DNA from: Alphaproteobacteria bacterium
GTDB taxonomy: Bacteria; Pseudomonadota; Alphaproteobacteria; UBA2966; CAIVPW01
DNA: 64,000 nucleotides
Direction of reading: 5' to 3'
Assembly (NCBI GenBank): GCA_947481575.1
Contig: CANKGV010000006.1
Location: 51,349-115,348 of the forward strand
The first letter of the stretch is position 1, and the number at the start of each line of letters is the position of its first letter. The translations under genes and the position numbers were made by a program. Below the pieces are notes generated by a model, which had not been told where the DNA came from, made no database searches, and saw nothing but the letters and a program-made list of their open reading frames with translations. Below are positions 7,736 to 16,128 of the stretch, in pieces.

Positions 7736-8064
7736 AGCTTTCTAGGGTCCTTGCCGCCGGCGCGATGGGCACGTGGTTCGCCCTCGCGCCGGTAGCGTCC
7801 CTGTCACAAGGGCCGGAAGACGTAGATGTATTCCCGGCCGGTGTCGGCCGCGACGAGACGTTCTATTCCTGCACCGCCTGCCACGGTAGCTCGATCGTCC
7901 GCCAACAGGGCATGTCGCGCGAACAGTGGAGCGCGACCATCGACTACATGGTCGAGCGGCACAAGATGCCGGAGCCGGATCAAGCGCTCCGCGCATTGAT
8001 CGTCGATTATCTCGCCGGGGCGTTTCCTCCGCGGCAGCGCGGGCGGCCCAACCCCTTCCTGTGA
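7732..8064 (+). CDS. sorB: SorB-like monohaem cytochrome c subunit
   Basis: A 110-residue protein with a Sec signal peptide (about residues 1-25), one CTACH haem-binding motif and a distal Met in HKMPEPD that can serve as the sixth ligand. It is translationally coupled to sorA by ATGA, and this pairing is the standard arrangement of the SorAB sulfite:cytochrome c oxidoreductase. It would relay electrons from the molybdenum centre to a terminal oxidase. No further gene lies in the operon; the next gene is on the opposite strand. Confidence 0.85.
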   Translation: MKLSRVLAAGAMGTWFALAPVASLSQGPEDVDVFPAGVGRDETFYSCTACHGSSIVRQQGMSREQWSATIDYMVERHKMPEPDQALRALIVDYLAGAFPPRQRGRPNPFL

Positions 8065-8154
8065 GAGCGCGGCAGCGAATGGGTTAGCCTGCCGCTCTTC
8101 CGCGGCAAGCGCACGCGAGCGCGGAAGGCCAACGGCAACGACACGGCGAAGCAT

Positions 8155-8847
8155 TCACTGCATCCGGTCAAACACCCGCGCGGCCCCCGGTCCCTGCAGC
8201 ACAAAGATCGAGTGGCCGCTGTTGCGCACCACTTCGTAGTGGATGGCGTGGCCGTGCGCGGTGAAGGCGTCGCGGGTCTGCTCCATGGATTCCCGGAACC
8301 CGGGATCGAACTCGCCGATGAACATGTTCACGGCGATACCATCCAGGCGCCCGATATTGGCGAGTTCGGTTGCTGAGGGCGGCGCACCGGCCAACACGGT
8401 CAGCGACCGGAAGCGTTCCGGGTGATCGAGCGCCGCGGCAAACGCGCTGACGCCGCCGTTGCTCACTCCCGCAAGATCGAGCTTGCCGCCGGCCACCGGA
8501 TACTTCGCCACCAGCATCTGCACCAGTGGATCGATCAGATCGCGGGACCCGCTGCGAAACGAAACGCCCCGCGGTGCGGCGGGACTGATCACGACGTAGC
8601 CGCGGCGCAGGGCCTCGTACTCCCACCACGCCAGCCCGGCATCCACCATTTCCAGGTCTTGGGCGCCGGGCGGAAATGCCAGCAGCGTCGGGTAGGCACG
8701 CCCCGCCTCGTAGCCCGCGGGGGTCAGCACCTCGCAGGTGATGACCGCGCCGCCGGGCAGCGTGAAGTCCACATACTCGTCGTTGGCGTTGGCGCTCGCG
8801 GCGAGCAGGACACTCGCGGCCACCGCATATGCCAGCGCGCGCCGCAC
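8155..8847 (-). CDS. Secreted alpha/beta hydrolase (esterase-like)
   Basis: A 230-residue protein with an N-terminal Sec signal peptide ending near residue 21 (ASANA). The nucleophile elbow is GVSNGG (Ser about 149), with probable acid Asp in GEFDPGF and His in NSGHSIF near the C-terminus, in the usual order. The size and GxSxGG elbow resemble small PHB-depolymerase/feruloyl-esterase-like or dienelactone-hydrolase-like enzymes. The substrate cannot be told from sequence. It follows the pentapeptide-repeat gene by 7 nt on the same strand and is likely co-transcribed with it. Confidence 0.75.
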   Translation of the reverse strand: MRRALAYAVAASVLLAASANANDEYVDFTLPGGAVITCEVLTPAGYEAGRAYPTLLAFPPGAQDLEMVDAGLAWWEYEALRRGYVVISPAAPRGVSFRSGSRDLIDPLVQMLVAKYPVAGGKLDLAGVSNGGVSAFAAALDHPERFRSLTVLAGAPPSATELANIGRLDGIAVNMFIGEFDPGFRESMEQTRDAFTAHGHAIHYEVVRNSGHSIFVLQGPGAARVFDRMQ

Positions 8848-8854
8848 GGCCGCT

Positions 8855-10351
8855 CTATTTCGGCTCGAACCCCGGCGGCAATTCCGCGTCGGTGAAATTG
8901 GCGCCGTCGATCGTGGTGTCGGTCATGTTGGCCAGGGTCAGACGCGTGTAGGAAAAGTCGGCCTTAGTGAGATCCGAATCGCGCAGATTGACGCGGATCA
9001 GGTCGGCCCCCGACAGGTTAGCGCCGGTCAGGTTGGTCTGGATCATCGTTGCGCCCGCCAGAATCACTTCGATCAGCTTGGCGCCGGTGAAGTTCGACCG
9101 CGTCATCTGCGCTTCGTGCATCCACGATTCGGACAGGTTGGCACCGGTGAAGTCGGCATCATTGAGCCGCGCCGAGCGCAGATCGACGGCCGGCATCTTG
9201 GCGTTGATCAGCTTGGCGCCGATCATCTGAACGTGGCTGCCGAGCGCCTGGGTCAGGTCGGCGCCGGTAAGGTTCGCGGCATCGAACCGCGTCTCGTACA
9301 TCATGACCCCCTTGAGATTGGCGCCGGCCAGTTGCGCCCGCTTGATGTCGGCGCGGTTCAGGTTGGCCTTCTCCAGGGTGGCGCCGGTCAAATTGGCTCC
9401 GGCCAGCACCGCCTCGTGCAAGTTGGCGCCGTAGAGGTTGGCGCCGGCCAAGTTCGCGCCCGCCAAATCTGCGCGCTTCAAGTCCATATAGCTCAGGTCG
9501 CACCCCGGGCAGTTCTTGGCGCGCTGAACGTTCAGTTCCTTCTCCGTCGGCGGGGCCGGTCCGCGCGCTTTGAGCGCCGCCAACAACGCCGCCTCGCCCG
9601 GCACGCCGGCCTTCAACGAGAACTCAAACCGGGTCGAGCTTTCAAACTGGCCTTCAGTCGGCTGGTTGGTGTTGGGGTCGATGGTGAGCTGGCCTGCCTT
9701 GCGGAAGCTGTGCTGCTCCGACGTCATGTTGAGTACGTCGGTGCTGCCCCGGCACAGATCCTTCACGTATGCGCCAAGGTATTCCTGTTCGTTGTCCGCC
9801 CGCGGCAGTGCTTCGCACTTCCATTCGCCGCCGTAACGGGTCTGCAGGAAATTGCCCAGGTAAAGGCCGCGTTCGCGCAAATCGACCGGCACGCGCGGGT
9901 CGGTCACCATGCGGATGCCGATCAGGAAGCCGTTGTCGTCGAACAGGCCCGAAACGATGATCGGAATCTGATAGGCCGACGTGTACTGGTAGATCGCGGT
10001 CTGGGTAACCAGATTGCGCGCCTTGGCCCAGAACTCCGGCTCGTTGTCGTACTTGAAGTAGACCTCGTGCCACCCGGCGCCGGGTTCCGCGCGGCACTTG
10101 CCGTACTCGCTCCAGTCCTTCAGGGGCACCGAAGGCGGCCCGCCGTTGGTGCCGCATGCGTATTCGATGAATTCGTCCTTGGGCAGGTCGAGCGCGTGGG
10201 TGCCCAGCACCAGATCGAACGCCGACGGGGCGTAGAGTCCTGCGGCCTTCAGTGCGTCGGTTTGCTCGTCGCCGACCGCAGGCACCGCACTCAGCGCCAT
10301 CAGCGCTGCGGCCACCAGGGCCGCCGTGATCCGTGCTGTCACTTCCGACAT
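8855..10351 (-). CDS. Secreted pentapeptide-repeat protein with unknown N-terminal domain
   Basis: A 498-residue protein. The start at 10351 was chosen because it opens a Sec signal peptide (MSEVTARITAAL...); the longer frame to 10528 lacks one and crosses a terminator. Residues about 25-275 form an unrecognised domain with several Cys (YACGTNGG, CRAEPG, DLCRGS). A CPGCDLSYMDL junction then leads into about 40 pentapeptide repeats of the A(D/N)LxG type, which build a right-handed quadrilateral beta-helix. Most such proteins lack a known role. Export to the periplasm together with the extra domain is notable. The upstream gene ends at a strong hairpin, so this gene has its own promoter. Confidence 0.8.
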   Translation of the reverse strand: MSEVTARITAALVAAALMALSAVPAVGDEQTDALKAAGLYAPSAFDLVLGTHALDLPKDEFIEYACGTNGGPPSVPLKDWSEYGKCRAEPGAGWHEVYFKYDNEPEFWAKARNLVTQTAIYQYTSAYQIPIIVSGLFDDNGFLIGIRMVTDPRVPVDLRERGLYLGNFLQTRYGGEWKCEALPRADNEQEYLGAYVKDLCRGSTDVLNMTSEQHSFRKAGQLTIDPNTNQPTEGQFESSTRFEFSLKAGVPGEAALLAALKARGPAPPTEKELNVQRAKNCPGCDLSYMDLKRADLAGANLAGANLYGANLHEAVLAGANLTGATLEKANLNRADIKRAQLAGANLKGVMMYETRFDAANLTGADLTQALGSHVQMIGAKLINAKMPAVDLRSARLNDADFTGANLSESWMHEAQMTRSNFTGAKLIEVILAGATMIQTNLTGANLSGADLIRVNLRDSDLTKADFSYTRLTLANMTDTTIDGANFTDAELPPGFEPK

Positions 10352-10448
10352 CGCACTCTCCAACCGGGCGGAACCAGAATCGCTCAAAGGATAGCCCGCG
10401 GCGGGCGGCTCGCCGATTCCCGTTCGCGGACTTGTGTTCGAAACGAAA

Positions 10449-10479
10449 CGGGGCGGGCCAAATCGTTCGGCCCGCCCCG
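10449..10479 (-). terminator. Intrinsic-type terminator downstream of the PQQ dehydrogenase gene
   Basis: An 11-bp perfect stem (CGGGGCGGGCC pairing with GGCCCGCCCCG) encloses a 9-nt loop. It lies 16 nt after the stop of the minus-strand gene and is followed, on that strand, by a T-rich stretch (CGTTTCGTTTCG). The U-tract is imperfect. Confidence 0.6.
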
Positions 10480-10494
10480 CATGGTCACAACGAG

Positions 10495-12270
10495 TTAGAG
10501 CGAGAACACGTAGAGCATCGCACCCCAACCGCGGTAGCCGATGTCCGGAACGTTCGGCTGTTGCGCACCGGCGGTAACGGCAACGTATTGCTTGCCGCCA
10601 AACGCGTAGGTGAACACCGGCGACTTGATCCCGACGCCGGTTTCAAAGCGCCACAGCTCGGCCAAGGTCTCCGGGTTGTGCGCGGTCACGGCGCCATCCA
10701 GGGTGGCCGTGAACAGCAGGTTGCCTGCGGTGACCAATGCACCGGACTGATTCACGTATTGCTGACGCAGGCGAGCGATGGTCTTGCCCGTGGTCAGGTC
10801 CTGGGCGGTCAACAAACCGTGCAGGTCGTTCTCGACGCGGGTGCCGGTCTTGGCGCGGCCCTTCTCGTCGATGCCGCCGTCGGCCAGGGTGATCGACGGA
10901 ACGATCTGCATTGCCGTGCAGCCGTCTTCACCGCCCGAGTAGGCGATCTTCTTGACCGGGTCCACCGCTTCCGGCTGCCAACGAACGGCACCGGCTGCGT
11001 GCGGGCACGCCTGCTTCGCCAGCGCGTCCGCGCGGGCCCAGCGGGTCGCCGGAATGTAGGTCTGCAGGGCCTGACCGGCCTTGTATTCGACCGGCTTGCC
11101 GGTCTTCGGATCGATACCGGCGGTCCACGTCACCTGATCGACGTACTGGCGGGCGGCGATGAACTGCCCGTTGGTGCGATCGACTTGGTAGAAGAAGCCG
11201 TTACGGCCAAAGTGCACGACCTGCTGGCGCATCGTCCCGTTGAACGGCGCGTCGACCAGCATGTGCACGCCCTGCTCGTCGTAGTCCCACGACTCGTTCG
11301 GCGTGTACTGGAAGTACCACTTGATCTTGCCGGTATCGATGTCGAACGCGACCACGCTGTTCGAGAACAGGTTGTCGCCCGGACGGAACTCCGGGTCGAA
11401 CATCGGCACGGGCTGCGCGGTGCCCCAGATGGTGACGCGCTGCGCCGGATCGTACGAGCCGGTGGTCCACAGTGCGGCGCCGCCGGTCTTCCACGCGTTG
11501 TGGTCGTCCTTCCAGGTCTCGAAGCCCGGCTCGCCGGGGTTCGGCACCGTGTAGGTGCGCCACAGTTCTTTGCCGTTGGCCGGGTCGAGCGCGGCCAGCC
11601 AGCCACGGGTGCCGGCGTCGCCGTTCGATTGACCCACCAGGATCTTGCCGTCGGCCGGCAGCGGCGAGGCGGTGAAGTTTTCGCGCGTCTTTTCGGCGTC
11701 GATGCCGGCGCTCTTCGCGTTCACGGTACGAGCGACCTGCACGTCCCAGGTAAACTCGCCGGTGTCACGGTTGACCGAAACCACGCGGCCGTTGGTCAGG
11801 TTGTGGAACACGTTGTTGCCGAACATGGCGACGCCGCGGCTGCGGCCGTTCTCGGCCTTGTCGACCTTGGCGTCGGCGGCCCACAGGACCGTCCCCTTGG
11901 TGCCGGTGCGCACGTCGACCTTCATGATCACGCCGTCGCCGGCATCGATGTACATGAAGCCGTTGTCGACCAGGCCGTGGTTCTCCAGGGTTGCCGTCGC
12001 CCGGCCCCTGAGGGCATCGCTGAGCGGAACCGTGAAGGCGACCTTCAGATTCTGCACGTTGTTCTGGTTGATGCTGTTCAGGCGCGAATAGCGCTGAGAT
12101 GCATAGTTCTGGAAGCCGAGCAGCCAATTTTGCGGCTCAGTATCGGCATTTTCCAGGCGGGCCTTGGTTACGTCGGCGGCCGACGCCGGAAGGGCCATGG
12201 CGGCGGCCAGCACGGCCCCCAACACGGTCGTGGTCGCGGCAACGCGCCGCAGGATGCGCGAATCGCTCAT
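10495..12270 (-). CDS. PQQ-dependent alcohol dehydrogenase, lanthanide-type active site
   Basis: A 591-residue protein with a signal peptide (about 1-31) and the eight-bladed propeller characteristic of methanol/ethanol quinoprotein dehydrogenases. Tryptophan-docking repeats are visible (GWLAALDPANGKELW, LAELWRFETG). ESWDYDEQG places the catalytic Asp329 with a second Asp at +2 (Asp331), the pair seen in lanthanide-dependent XoxF/PedH enzymes; calcium enzymes have Ala, Ser or Thr there. The vicinal Cys pair of MxaF was not seen near residue 100. It would oxidise an alcohol in the periplasm and reduce a cytochrome c; a cytochrome gene is divergent next door. The substrate is uncertain. Confidence 0.85.
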   Translation of the reverse strand: MSDSRILRRVAATTTVLGAVLAAAMALPASAADVTKARLENADTEPQNWLLGFQNYASQRYSRLNSINQNNVQNLKVAFTVPLSDALRGRATATLENHGLVDNGFMYIDAGDGVIMKVDVRTGTKGTVLWAADAKVDKAENGRSRGVAMFGNNVFHNLTNGRVVSVNRDTGEFTWDVQVARTVNAKSAGIDAEKTRENFTASPLPADGKILVGQSNGDAGTRGWLAALDPANGKELWRTYTVPNPGEPGFETWKDDHNAWKTGGAALWTTGSYDPAQRVTIWGTAQPVPMFDPEFRPGDNLFSNSVVAFDIDTGKIKWYFQYTPNESWDYDEQGVHMLVDAPFNGTMRQQVVHFGRNGFFYQVDRTNGQFIAARQYVDQVTWTAGIDPKTGKPVEYKAGQALQTYIPATRWARADALAKQACPHAAGAVRWQPEAVDPVKKIAYSGGEDGCTAMQIVPSITLADGGIDEKGRAKTGTRVENDLHGLLTAQDLTTGKTIARLRQQYVNQSGALVTAGNLLFTATLDGAVTAHNPETLAELWRFETGVGIKSPVFTYAFGGKQYVAVTAGAQQPNVPDIGYRGWGAMLYVFSL

Positions 12271-12470
12271 ATCAATTGGGCCTCCCCGCCCTTATGTGGT
12301 TTGCGCTGTCGGAGCCCCAACACACATTGCCCCGAAGCAGACTCTAGTAGGCCCTTTGCGCCGGGACCGAGTCAACGAGGATCGCCTTGTCGCCCTCCGG
12401 CACCGGTGCCAAGATCAACCCCGGGGAGGGCCTTTCGCTAGGCCCAGTGGTTTCAGCGGAGGGTCAGCCA

Positions 12471-12998
12471 ATGGCTGCAGCCGGTCACGTTCGTTCGCTC
12501 CTGGCGCTTGGCTTTAGCGTTGCCTTGTCGGTCTTGTTTGGCCCCGTTGTGGCCTCGGCGCAGGACGCCGATCCGGTGCTCGGACGACAGGTTTGGCAGA
12601 GTTTGGCCAACTGCCGCGAGTGCCACGGCTGGGCAGCGAACGGACAACAGGAACTGCCCCAGCAACCGCAGGGCGCCAACTTGCGCGAAACGACCCTGAC
12701 CCCGGCCGACATGGCGGAGGTGATTCGCTGCGGCCGCCCCGCCACCGAGATGCCGTACTTCGGCGGGAACGCCACATGGGGCCCCAACGGCAAGTGCTTC
12801 GGCATGACCCGCGCCGAAGCGGGCCCGATGATGCCGATCAAGGCCGACAGTTCGCTGTCCGACCGCCAGATCAGCAGCGTGGTCGCATACATCTTCGCGT
12901 CCCTGGTAGGTAAGGGCCCGATCACGCGCGAGGAATGCGATGCATTCTTTGGCGCTGGCCAAGCAAAGTGCGCCGGATACGCCACGGCCGGAAAATAG
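12471..12998 (+). CDS. c-type cytochrome, probable electron acceptor of the PQQ dehydrogenase
   Basis: A 175-residue protein with a signal peptide and one CRECH haem site (Cys about 43). A candidate axial Met lies in TEMPYFGG, and three further Cys occur in the C-terminal half (GKCFG, EECDAF, AKCAGY). The start at 12471 follows a GCGGAGGG ribosome-binding site. It is divergent from the quinoprotein dehydrogenase across 200 bp, an arrangement common for PQQ dehydrogenases and their dedicated cytochromes (XoxG- or PedF-like). The pairing is inferred from position. Confidence 0.75.
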   Translation: MAAAGHVRSLLALGFSVALSVLFGPVVASAQDADPVLGRQVWQSLANCRECHGWAANGQQELPQQPQGANLRETTLTPADMAEVIRCGRPATEMPYFGGNATWGPNGKCFGMTRAEAGPMMPIKADSSLSDRQISSVVAYIFASLVGKGPITREECDAFFGAGQAKCAGYATAGK

Positions 12999-13106
12999 CC
13001 CGGCCAAGCCGCGGAGGTGTCCGCCGCCGCACTTGACCTGCGTCAACCCGGACGCCACAGGACGAGCCTAACTACCAACTTCCGGAACCCGCAAGAGTTG
13101 GTGACC

Positions 13107-13946
13107 ATGCGCGTCGTTCGCATCGCGGCCTTTGTGCTCGTGTTCGCCGGCGCAACCGCGGCGGTCGGTGCGGCGGAGTTTCCCTTCGACACCGTGCGCG
13201 GGATTCCGTCGCTGGCTCCGGTGGTCGAACCGATTCGCGCCGGCGTGGTGAGTATCACCACCGCCGTTACCCCCGCGACCGCAGGACAGTTCGGTTTTGG
13301 CGGCGGCCAACCCGGACCCAACGTCGTAACCGGCGCAGGTTCGGGCGTCATCATCGACGCGGCGAAGGGCTACATCGTCACCAACAGCCACGTGGTCGCC
13401 GGCGCGGACGTGATCGCCGTCACGCTGCAGGACGGCCGCACCATCCCCGCGCGTCTAATCGGCTCGGATCGCACCACCGATATCGCCCTGCTTCAGATCG
13501 AAGGGGCCGGCGCGCTCACCGCCCTCCCCCCGGGCGATATCGCCGGCACCAAGGTCGGCGACCTTGTGCTGGCGATCGGCAATCCATTCGACCTCGGTCA
13601 GACCGTGACGATGGGGATCGTTAGCGCCATGGGTCGCGGGGGCCTGGGCATTGATGCCTACGAAGACTTCATCCAAACCGATGCGCCGATCAACCCGGGG
13701 AATTCCGGCGGCGCGCTCATCGACGTGAGGGGACGCCTGATCGGCATCAACTCGGCCATCATCGGCGGCAGCGGCGGCAATGTCGGCATCGGTTTCGCGG
13801 TACCGATCACGGTCGTCACGGCCGTGATGCGGCAGTTGGTCGAATTCGGTTCGGTGCTGCGCGGCCAGATCGGCATCGTCGTCGCCGACCAGGATCCTGA
13901 GGTGACGGCGGCAGGGGGCGGCGCACTCGTGCGGGGGGGTGGATGA
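13107..13946 (+). CDS. HtrA/DegP-type serine protease, N-terminal part (frameshifted)
   Basis: A signal peptide followed by a complete trypsin-like domain: His95 in TNSHVV, Asp125 in TTDIALL and Ser200 in GNSGGAL form the catalytic triad. The reading frame ends at 13946 just as the first PDZ domain begins. A run of seven G (13933-13939) precedes the break; with six G the frame would continue directly into the PDZ-coding frame that starts at 13939. HtrA proteases degrade or refold damaged periplasmic proteins. As written, the product has an intact protease domain but no PDZ domain; the cause may be a true mutation or a sequencing error. Confidence 0.8.
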   Translation: MRVVRIAAFVLVFAGATAAVGAAEFPFDTVRGIPSLAPVVEPIRAGVVSITTAVTPATAGQFGFGGGQPGPNVVTGAGSGVIIDAAKGYIVTNSHVVAGADVIAVTLQDGRTIPARLIGSDRTTDIALLQIEGAGALTALPPGDIAGTKVGDLVLAIGNPFDLGQTVTMGIVSAMGRGGLGIDAYEDFIQTDAPINPGNSGGALIDVRGRLIGINSAIIGGSGGNVGIGFAVPITVVTAVMRQLVEFGSVLRGQIGIVVADQDPEVTAAGGGALVRGGG

Positions 13947-14418
13947 TCCGTCCAACGCGCGCACCGCAGGAATCGCCGCCGGCGACGTTGTCGTGTCCTT
14001 CAACGGCGACCCCATTCGCGACGGCCGCGACTTTCGCAACCACGTCGCCCTCACACGCCCGGGCACCACAATGGCGCTGACCATCCGGCGCGACGGCCAA
14101 CGCTTCGATGCCGTGTTCCCATTGGCGCCGGTCCAGTTGGCGACGCTGGATGGCGCCGCACTGGCCTCGGCCTTCACCGGCGCGACCCTTACCGACATCG
14201 ATCCCAACGACCCCGAATCTGCCTCGGAAGGCATTCGCATCACCGTTCAACGCAACAGCCTCGCGGCGCGCAATGGTCTGCGATCCGGCGACATTCTGAT
14301 CGGAATCAACGAGCGGCGCGTGCGCTCGCTCGCAGAACTGAAGATCGCCGCACCAACCGGGAACTTCATCGTCACCATTGTGCGGAACGGCCAGGTGATG
14401 TCCGCAATCGTTGGATAA
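13939..14418 (+). CDS. HtrA/DegP-type protease, C-terminal PDZ part (frameshifted fragment)
   Basis: This frame encodes about 160 residues with two PDZ-like halves: AGIAAGDVVVSFNGDPI (carboxylate-binding region of PDZ1) and GLRSGDILIGINERRV (PDZ2). It has no signal peptide and no credible independent ribosome-binding site, and it continues the protease frame after loss of one G at 13933-13939. It is best read as the 3' part of a single gene 13107-14418. The GTG at 13939 is only formally a start. PDZ domains in this family recognise substrate C-termini and gate the protease. Confidence 0.75.
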   Translation: MDDPSNARTAGIAAGDVVVSFNGDPIRDGRDFRNHVALTRPGTTMALTIRRDGQRFDAVFPLAPVQLATLDGAALASAFTGATLTDIDPNDPESASEGIRITVQRNSLAARNGLRSGDILIGINERRVRSLAELKIAAPTGNFIVTIVRNGQVMSAIVG

Positions 14419-14433
14419 CGAAAGGTTCGTATC

Positions 14434-14598
14434 GTGAGACTTCACATAGCAGCAGGCATTCTCGGTGCTGCGCTGATTGCGGCAATGACGGTGATCCCGT
14501 TCGCGTTCGACATGGTGCCGCTGATGTTCACGGCACCGGGAATTGTGATCGGCGTGGTGGTCGTCCTCGGCGCCATATGGTTCGCCGCGCGCCGGTGA
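14434..14598 (+). CDS. Small hydrophobic membrane protein (54 aa)
   Basis: A GTG start at 14434 is preceded by GAAAGG. The 54 residues comprise two hydrophobic stretches (about 5-24 and 28-50) ending in a basic AARR tail, so two membrane spans are likely. It begins 15 nt after the HtrA PDZ frame on the same strand and may be co-transcribed with it. I recognise no family, and the call rests on the ribosome-binding site, spacing and coherent hydrophobicity. Confidence 0.45.
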   Translation: MRLHIAAGILGAALIAAMTVIPFAFDMVPLMFTAPGIVIGVVVVLGAIWFAARR

Positions 14599-14733
14599 CG
14601 AACGGCTGACGCCACCGCCGGGGCGGGCCCGCCGAGCCGGCCGCACGCCGACCTATGTCCCTGATAGATGGAACTATTGCGGCGCCGGATTACGTTCGGC
14701 GCCCAGTAGTTGGTCACGTCAAGGAGCGCGCCC

Positions 14734-16119
14734 GTGGGGGATTCTAGCTTGCCGGAAGCTGACAGCCGGCCCATCGATTCCGCAGACTCCGAAGCACCCG
14801 CGCGTCCGCGGCGCTCGTTGGTCCGGACGTTAGCGGCAGCCGCGCCGGTCGATCGCCGCCGTTTCCTTCAGGCGGCCGCCGGCGGTGTCGGCATCGGCGC
14901 CGGTGGACTGCTCAGCACTGCCGCCCTCGCCCGCACCGCAGTCCCGGGGCCCGGTGAACTGGCCGTGCAAGCTCCCGGCGCCAGCCGGATCGTGCGCGAG
15001 TTCGACGATCCATACCTAGAACTGCTGCGCTTGCTGCGCGAAGCCTCGGAGATCGAGCACGCGCTGATGCTGCAATACCTGTACGCCGCGTTCTCTGTGC
15101 GGCCTAAGTACCGCGCGTTGCGCGGCGAAGGAAATCCGAACTCGACCGACCTGCTCGGCATTGCCGTGCAGGAAATGAAGCATCTCGGCGCAGTAAACCG
15201 GATGCTGGTCGCACTCGGTGCCGCTCCCAACCTGATGCCGCAGGACTTCCCGTATGAGCCCGACATCTACCCGTTCGAGTTCACGCTCGAGCCGCTCAGC
15301 CGCCACAGCCTAGCCAAGTACATCTACACGGAGGCGCCGGTGAACGCGTTCGCCGACTTCCGGCCACCCCAAATTGGGATGGAGATCGAAAAGGCCCTGG
15401 GGCGCTCCGTACGGCCGAACCACGTGGGCAGCCTGTACGACTCGGTGTTGAAGGCCCTGTCCGACCTGCAGGCCGAGAGCCGCAAGCAACCGCTGCCGCG
15501 GGATTTCGACTTCACCTACTGGAAGGGCGCTCTCGCCAAGATCAAGACCGAGGGCGAGGCCGACCACTTCGGCTTCTTCCGCAACGTGTTCGCCGGGAAC
15601 CACGTCGCGTTCGGAACCCGCACGAATCTGTGGTCGTTGCCGATGTCCGATCCCGACTATCCGGCGATGACGCTGCCGCACAATCCCAGCGCATTCTTAG
15701 GCGATCCGAACCAGATCCCGGATGCGCGGGCGTTGCAGCTCGCGTGGCTCGGCAACGTGCACTACTGGACCATGCTCACCCTCCTCACCCACGGCTACCG
15801 GTTCGAGTCGCCGGCGTTCATTCAGTTGGCCGAACAGCACATGCAGGGCCCGATCTTGTCGCTCGCGGTCGCCCTGGCCCAACGCGGAGCCGGAATGCCG
15901 TTCGAACAAATGAGCATGGGGTACGCACCGGCGCTCGATGAACAGCAGTCGGTGTATTTCATCCTGCGCCTGTTGGGCGAAGCCAAGACCCTGGAGGCGG
16001 ACCTCAAGGGCGGGCTGCCGACCGACTATCCCGTGTCGGTTACAGCTGCATCGGCCGATGAGTTGGCACAATTGTGGGCGGCAACCCAAAAGGTCCAGAG
16101 CTACCGCCGCCGCGACTAG
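14734..16119 (+). CDS. Tat-exported ferritin-like protein (VioB/iminophenyl-pyruvate dimer synthase-like fold)
   Basis: A 461-residue protein. GTG at 14734 was chosen because AAGGAG lies 7 nt upstream; a TTG at 14710 is the alternative. A twin-arginine signal (VDRRRFLQAAAGG) is followed by a ferritin-like four-helix core with EIEHALMLQYLY, QEMKHLGAVNRML and EGEADHFGFF, which supply the E...E-x-x-H metal-ligand pattern. Related domains occur in VioB and RebD-type enzymes that couple aromatic imines, although many exported homologues have unknown roles. The gene converges on an unassigned PLP enzyme, 9 nt between stops. Confidence 0.7.
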   Translation: MGDSSLPEADSRPIDSADSEAPARPRRSLVRTLAAAAPVDRRRFLQAAAGGVGIGAGGLLSTAALARTAVPGPGELAVQAPGASRIVREFDDPYLELLRLLREASEIEHALMLQYLYAAFSVRPKYRALRGEGNPNSTDLLGIAVQEMKHLGAVNRMLVALGAAPNLMPQDFPYEPDIYPFEFTLEPLSRHSLAKYIYTEAPVNAFADFRPPQIGMEIEKALGRSVRPNHVGSLYDSVLKALSDLQAESRKQPLPRDFDFTYWKGALAKIKTEGEADHFGFFRNVFAGNHVAFGTRTNLWSLPMSDPDYPAMTLPHNPSAFLGDPNQIPDARALQLAWLGNVHYWTMLTLLTHGYRFESPAFIQLAEQHMQGPILSLAVALAQRGAGMPFEQMSMGYAPALDEQQSVYFILRLLGEAKTLEADLKGGLPTDYPVSVTAASADELAQLWAATQKVQSYRRRD

Positions 16120-16128
16120 ACGCGGCTT

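Noticed and set aside
8738..10498. A 586-codon plus-strand open frame
   Set aside because: It is antisense to the pentapeptide-repeat gene; the GC-rich codon pattern of the repeats keeps the opposite strand open. The translation has no recognisable domain.
10333..12441. A 702-codon plus-strand open frame
   Set aside because: It lies opposite the PQQ dehydrogenase gene, whose product is unmistakable. The translation is Arg/Val-rich without domains.
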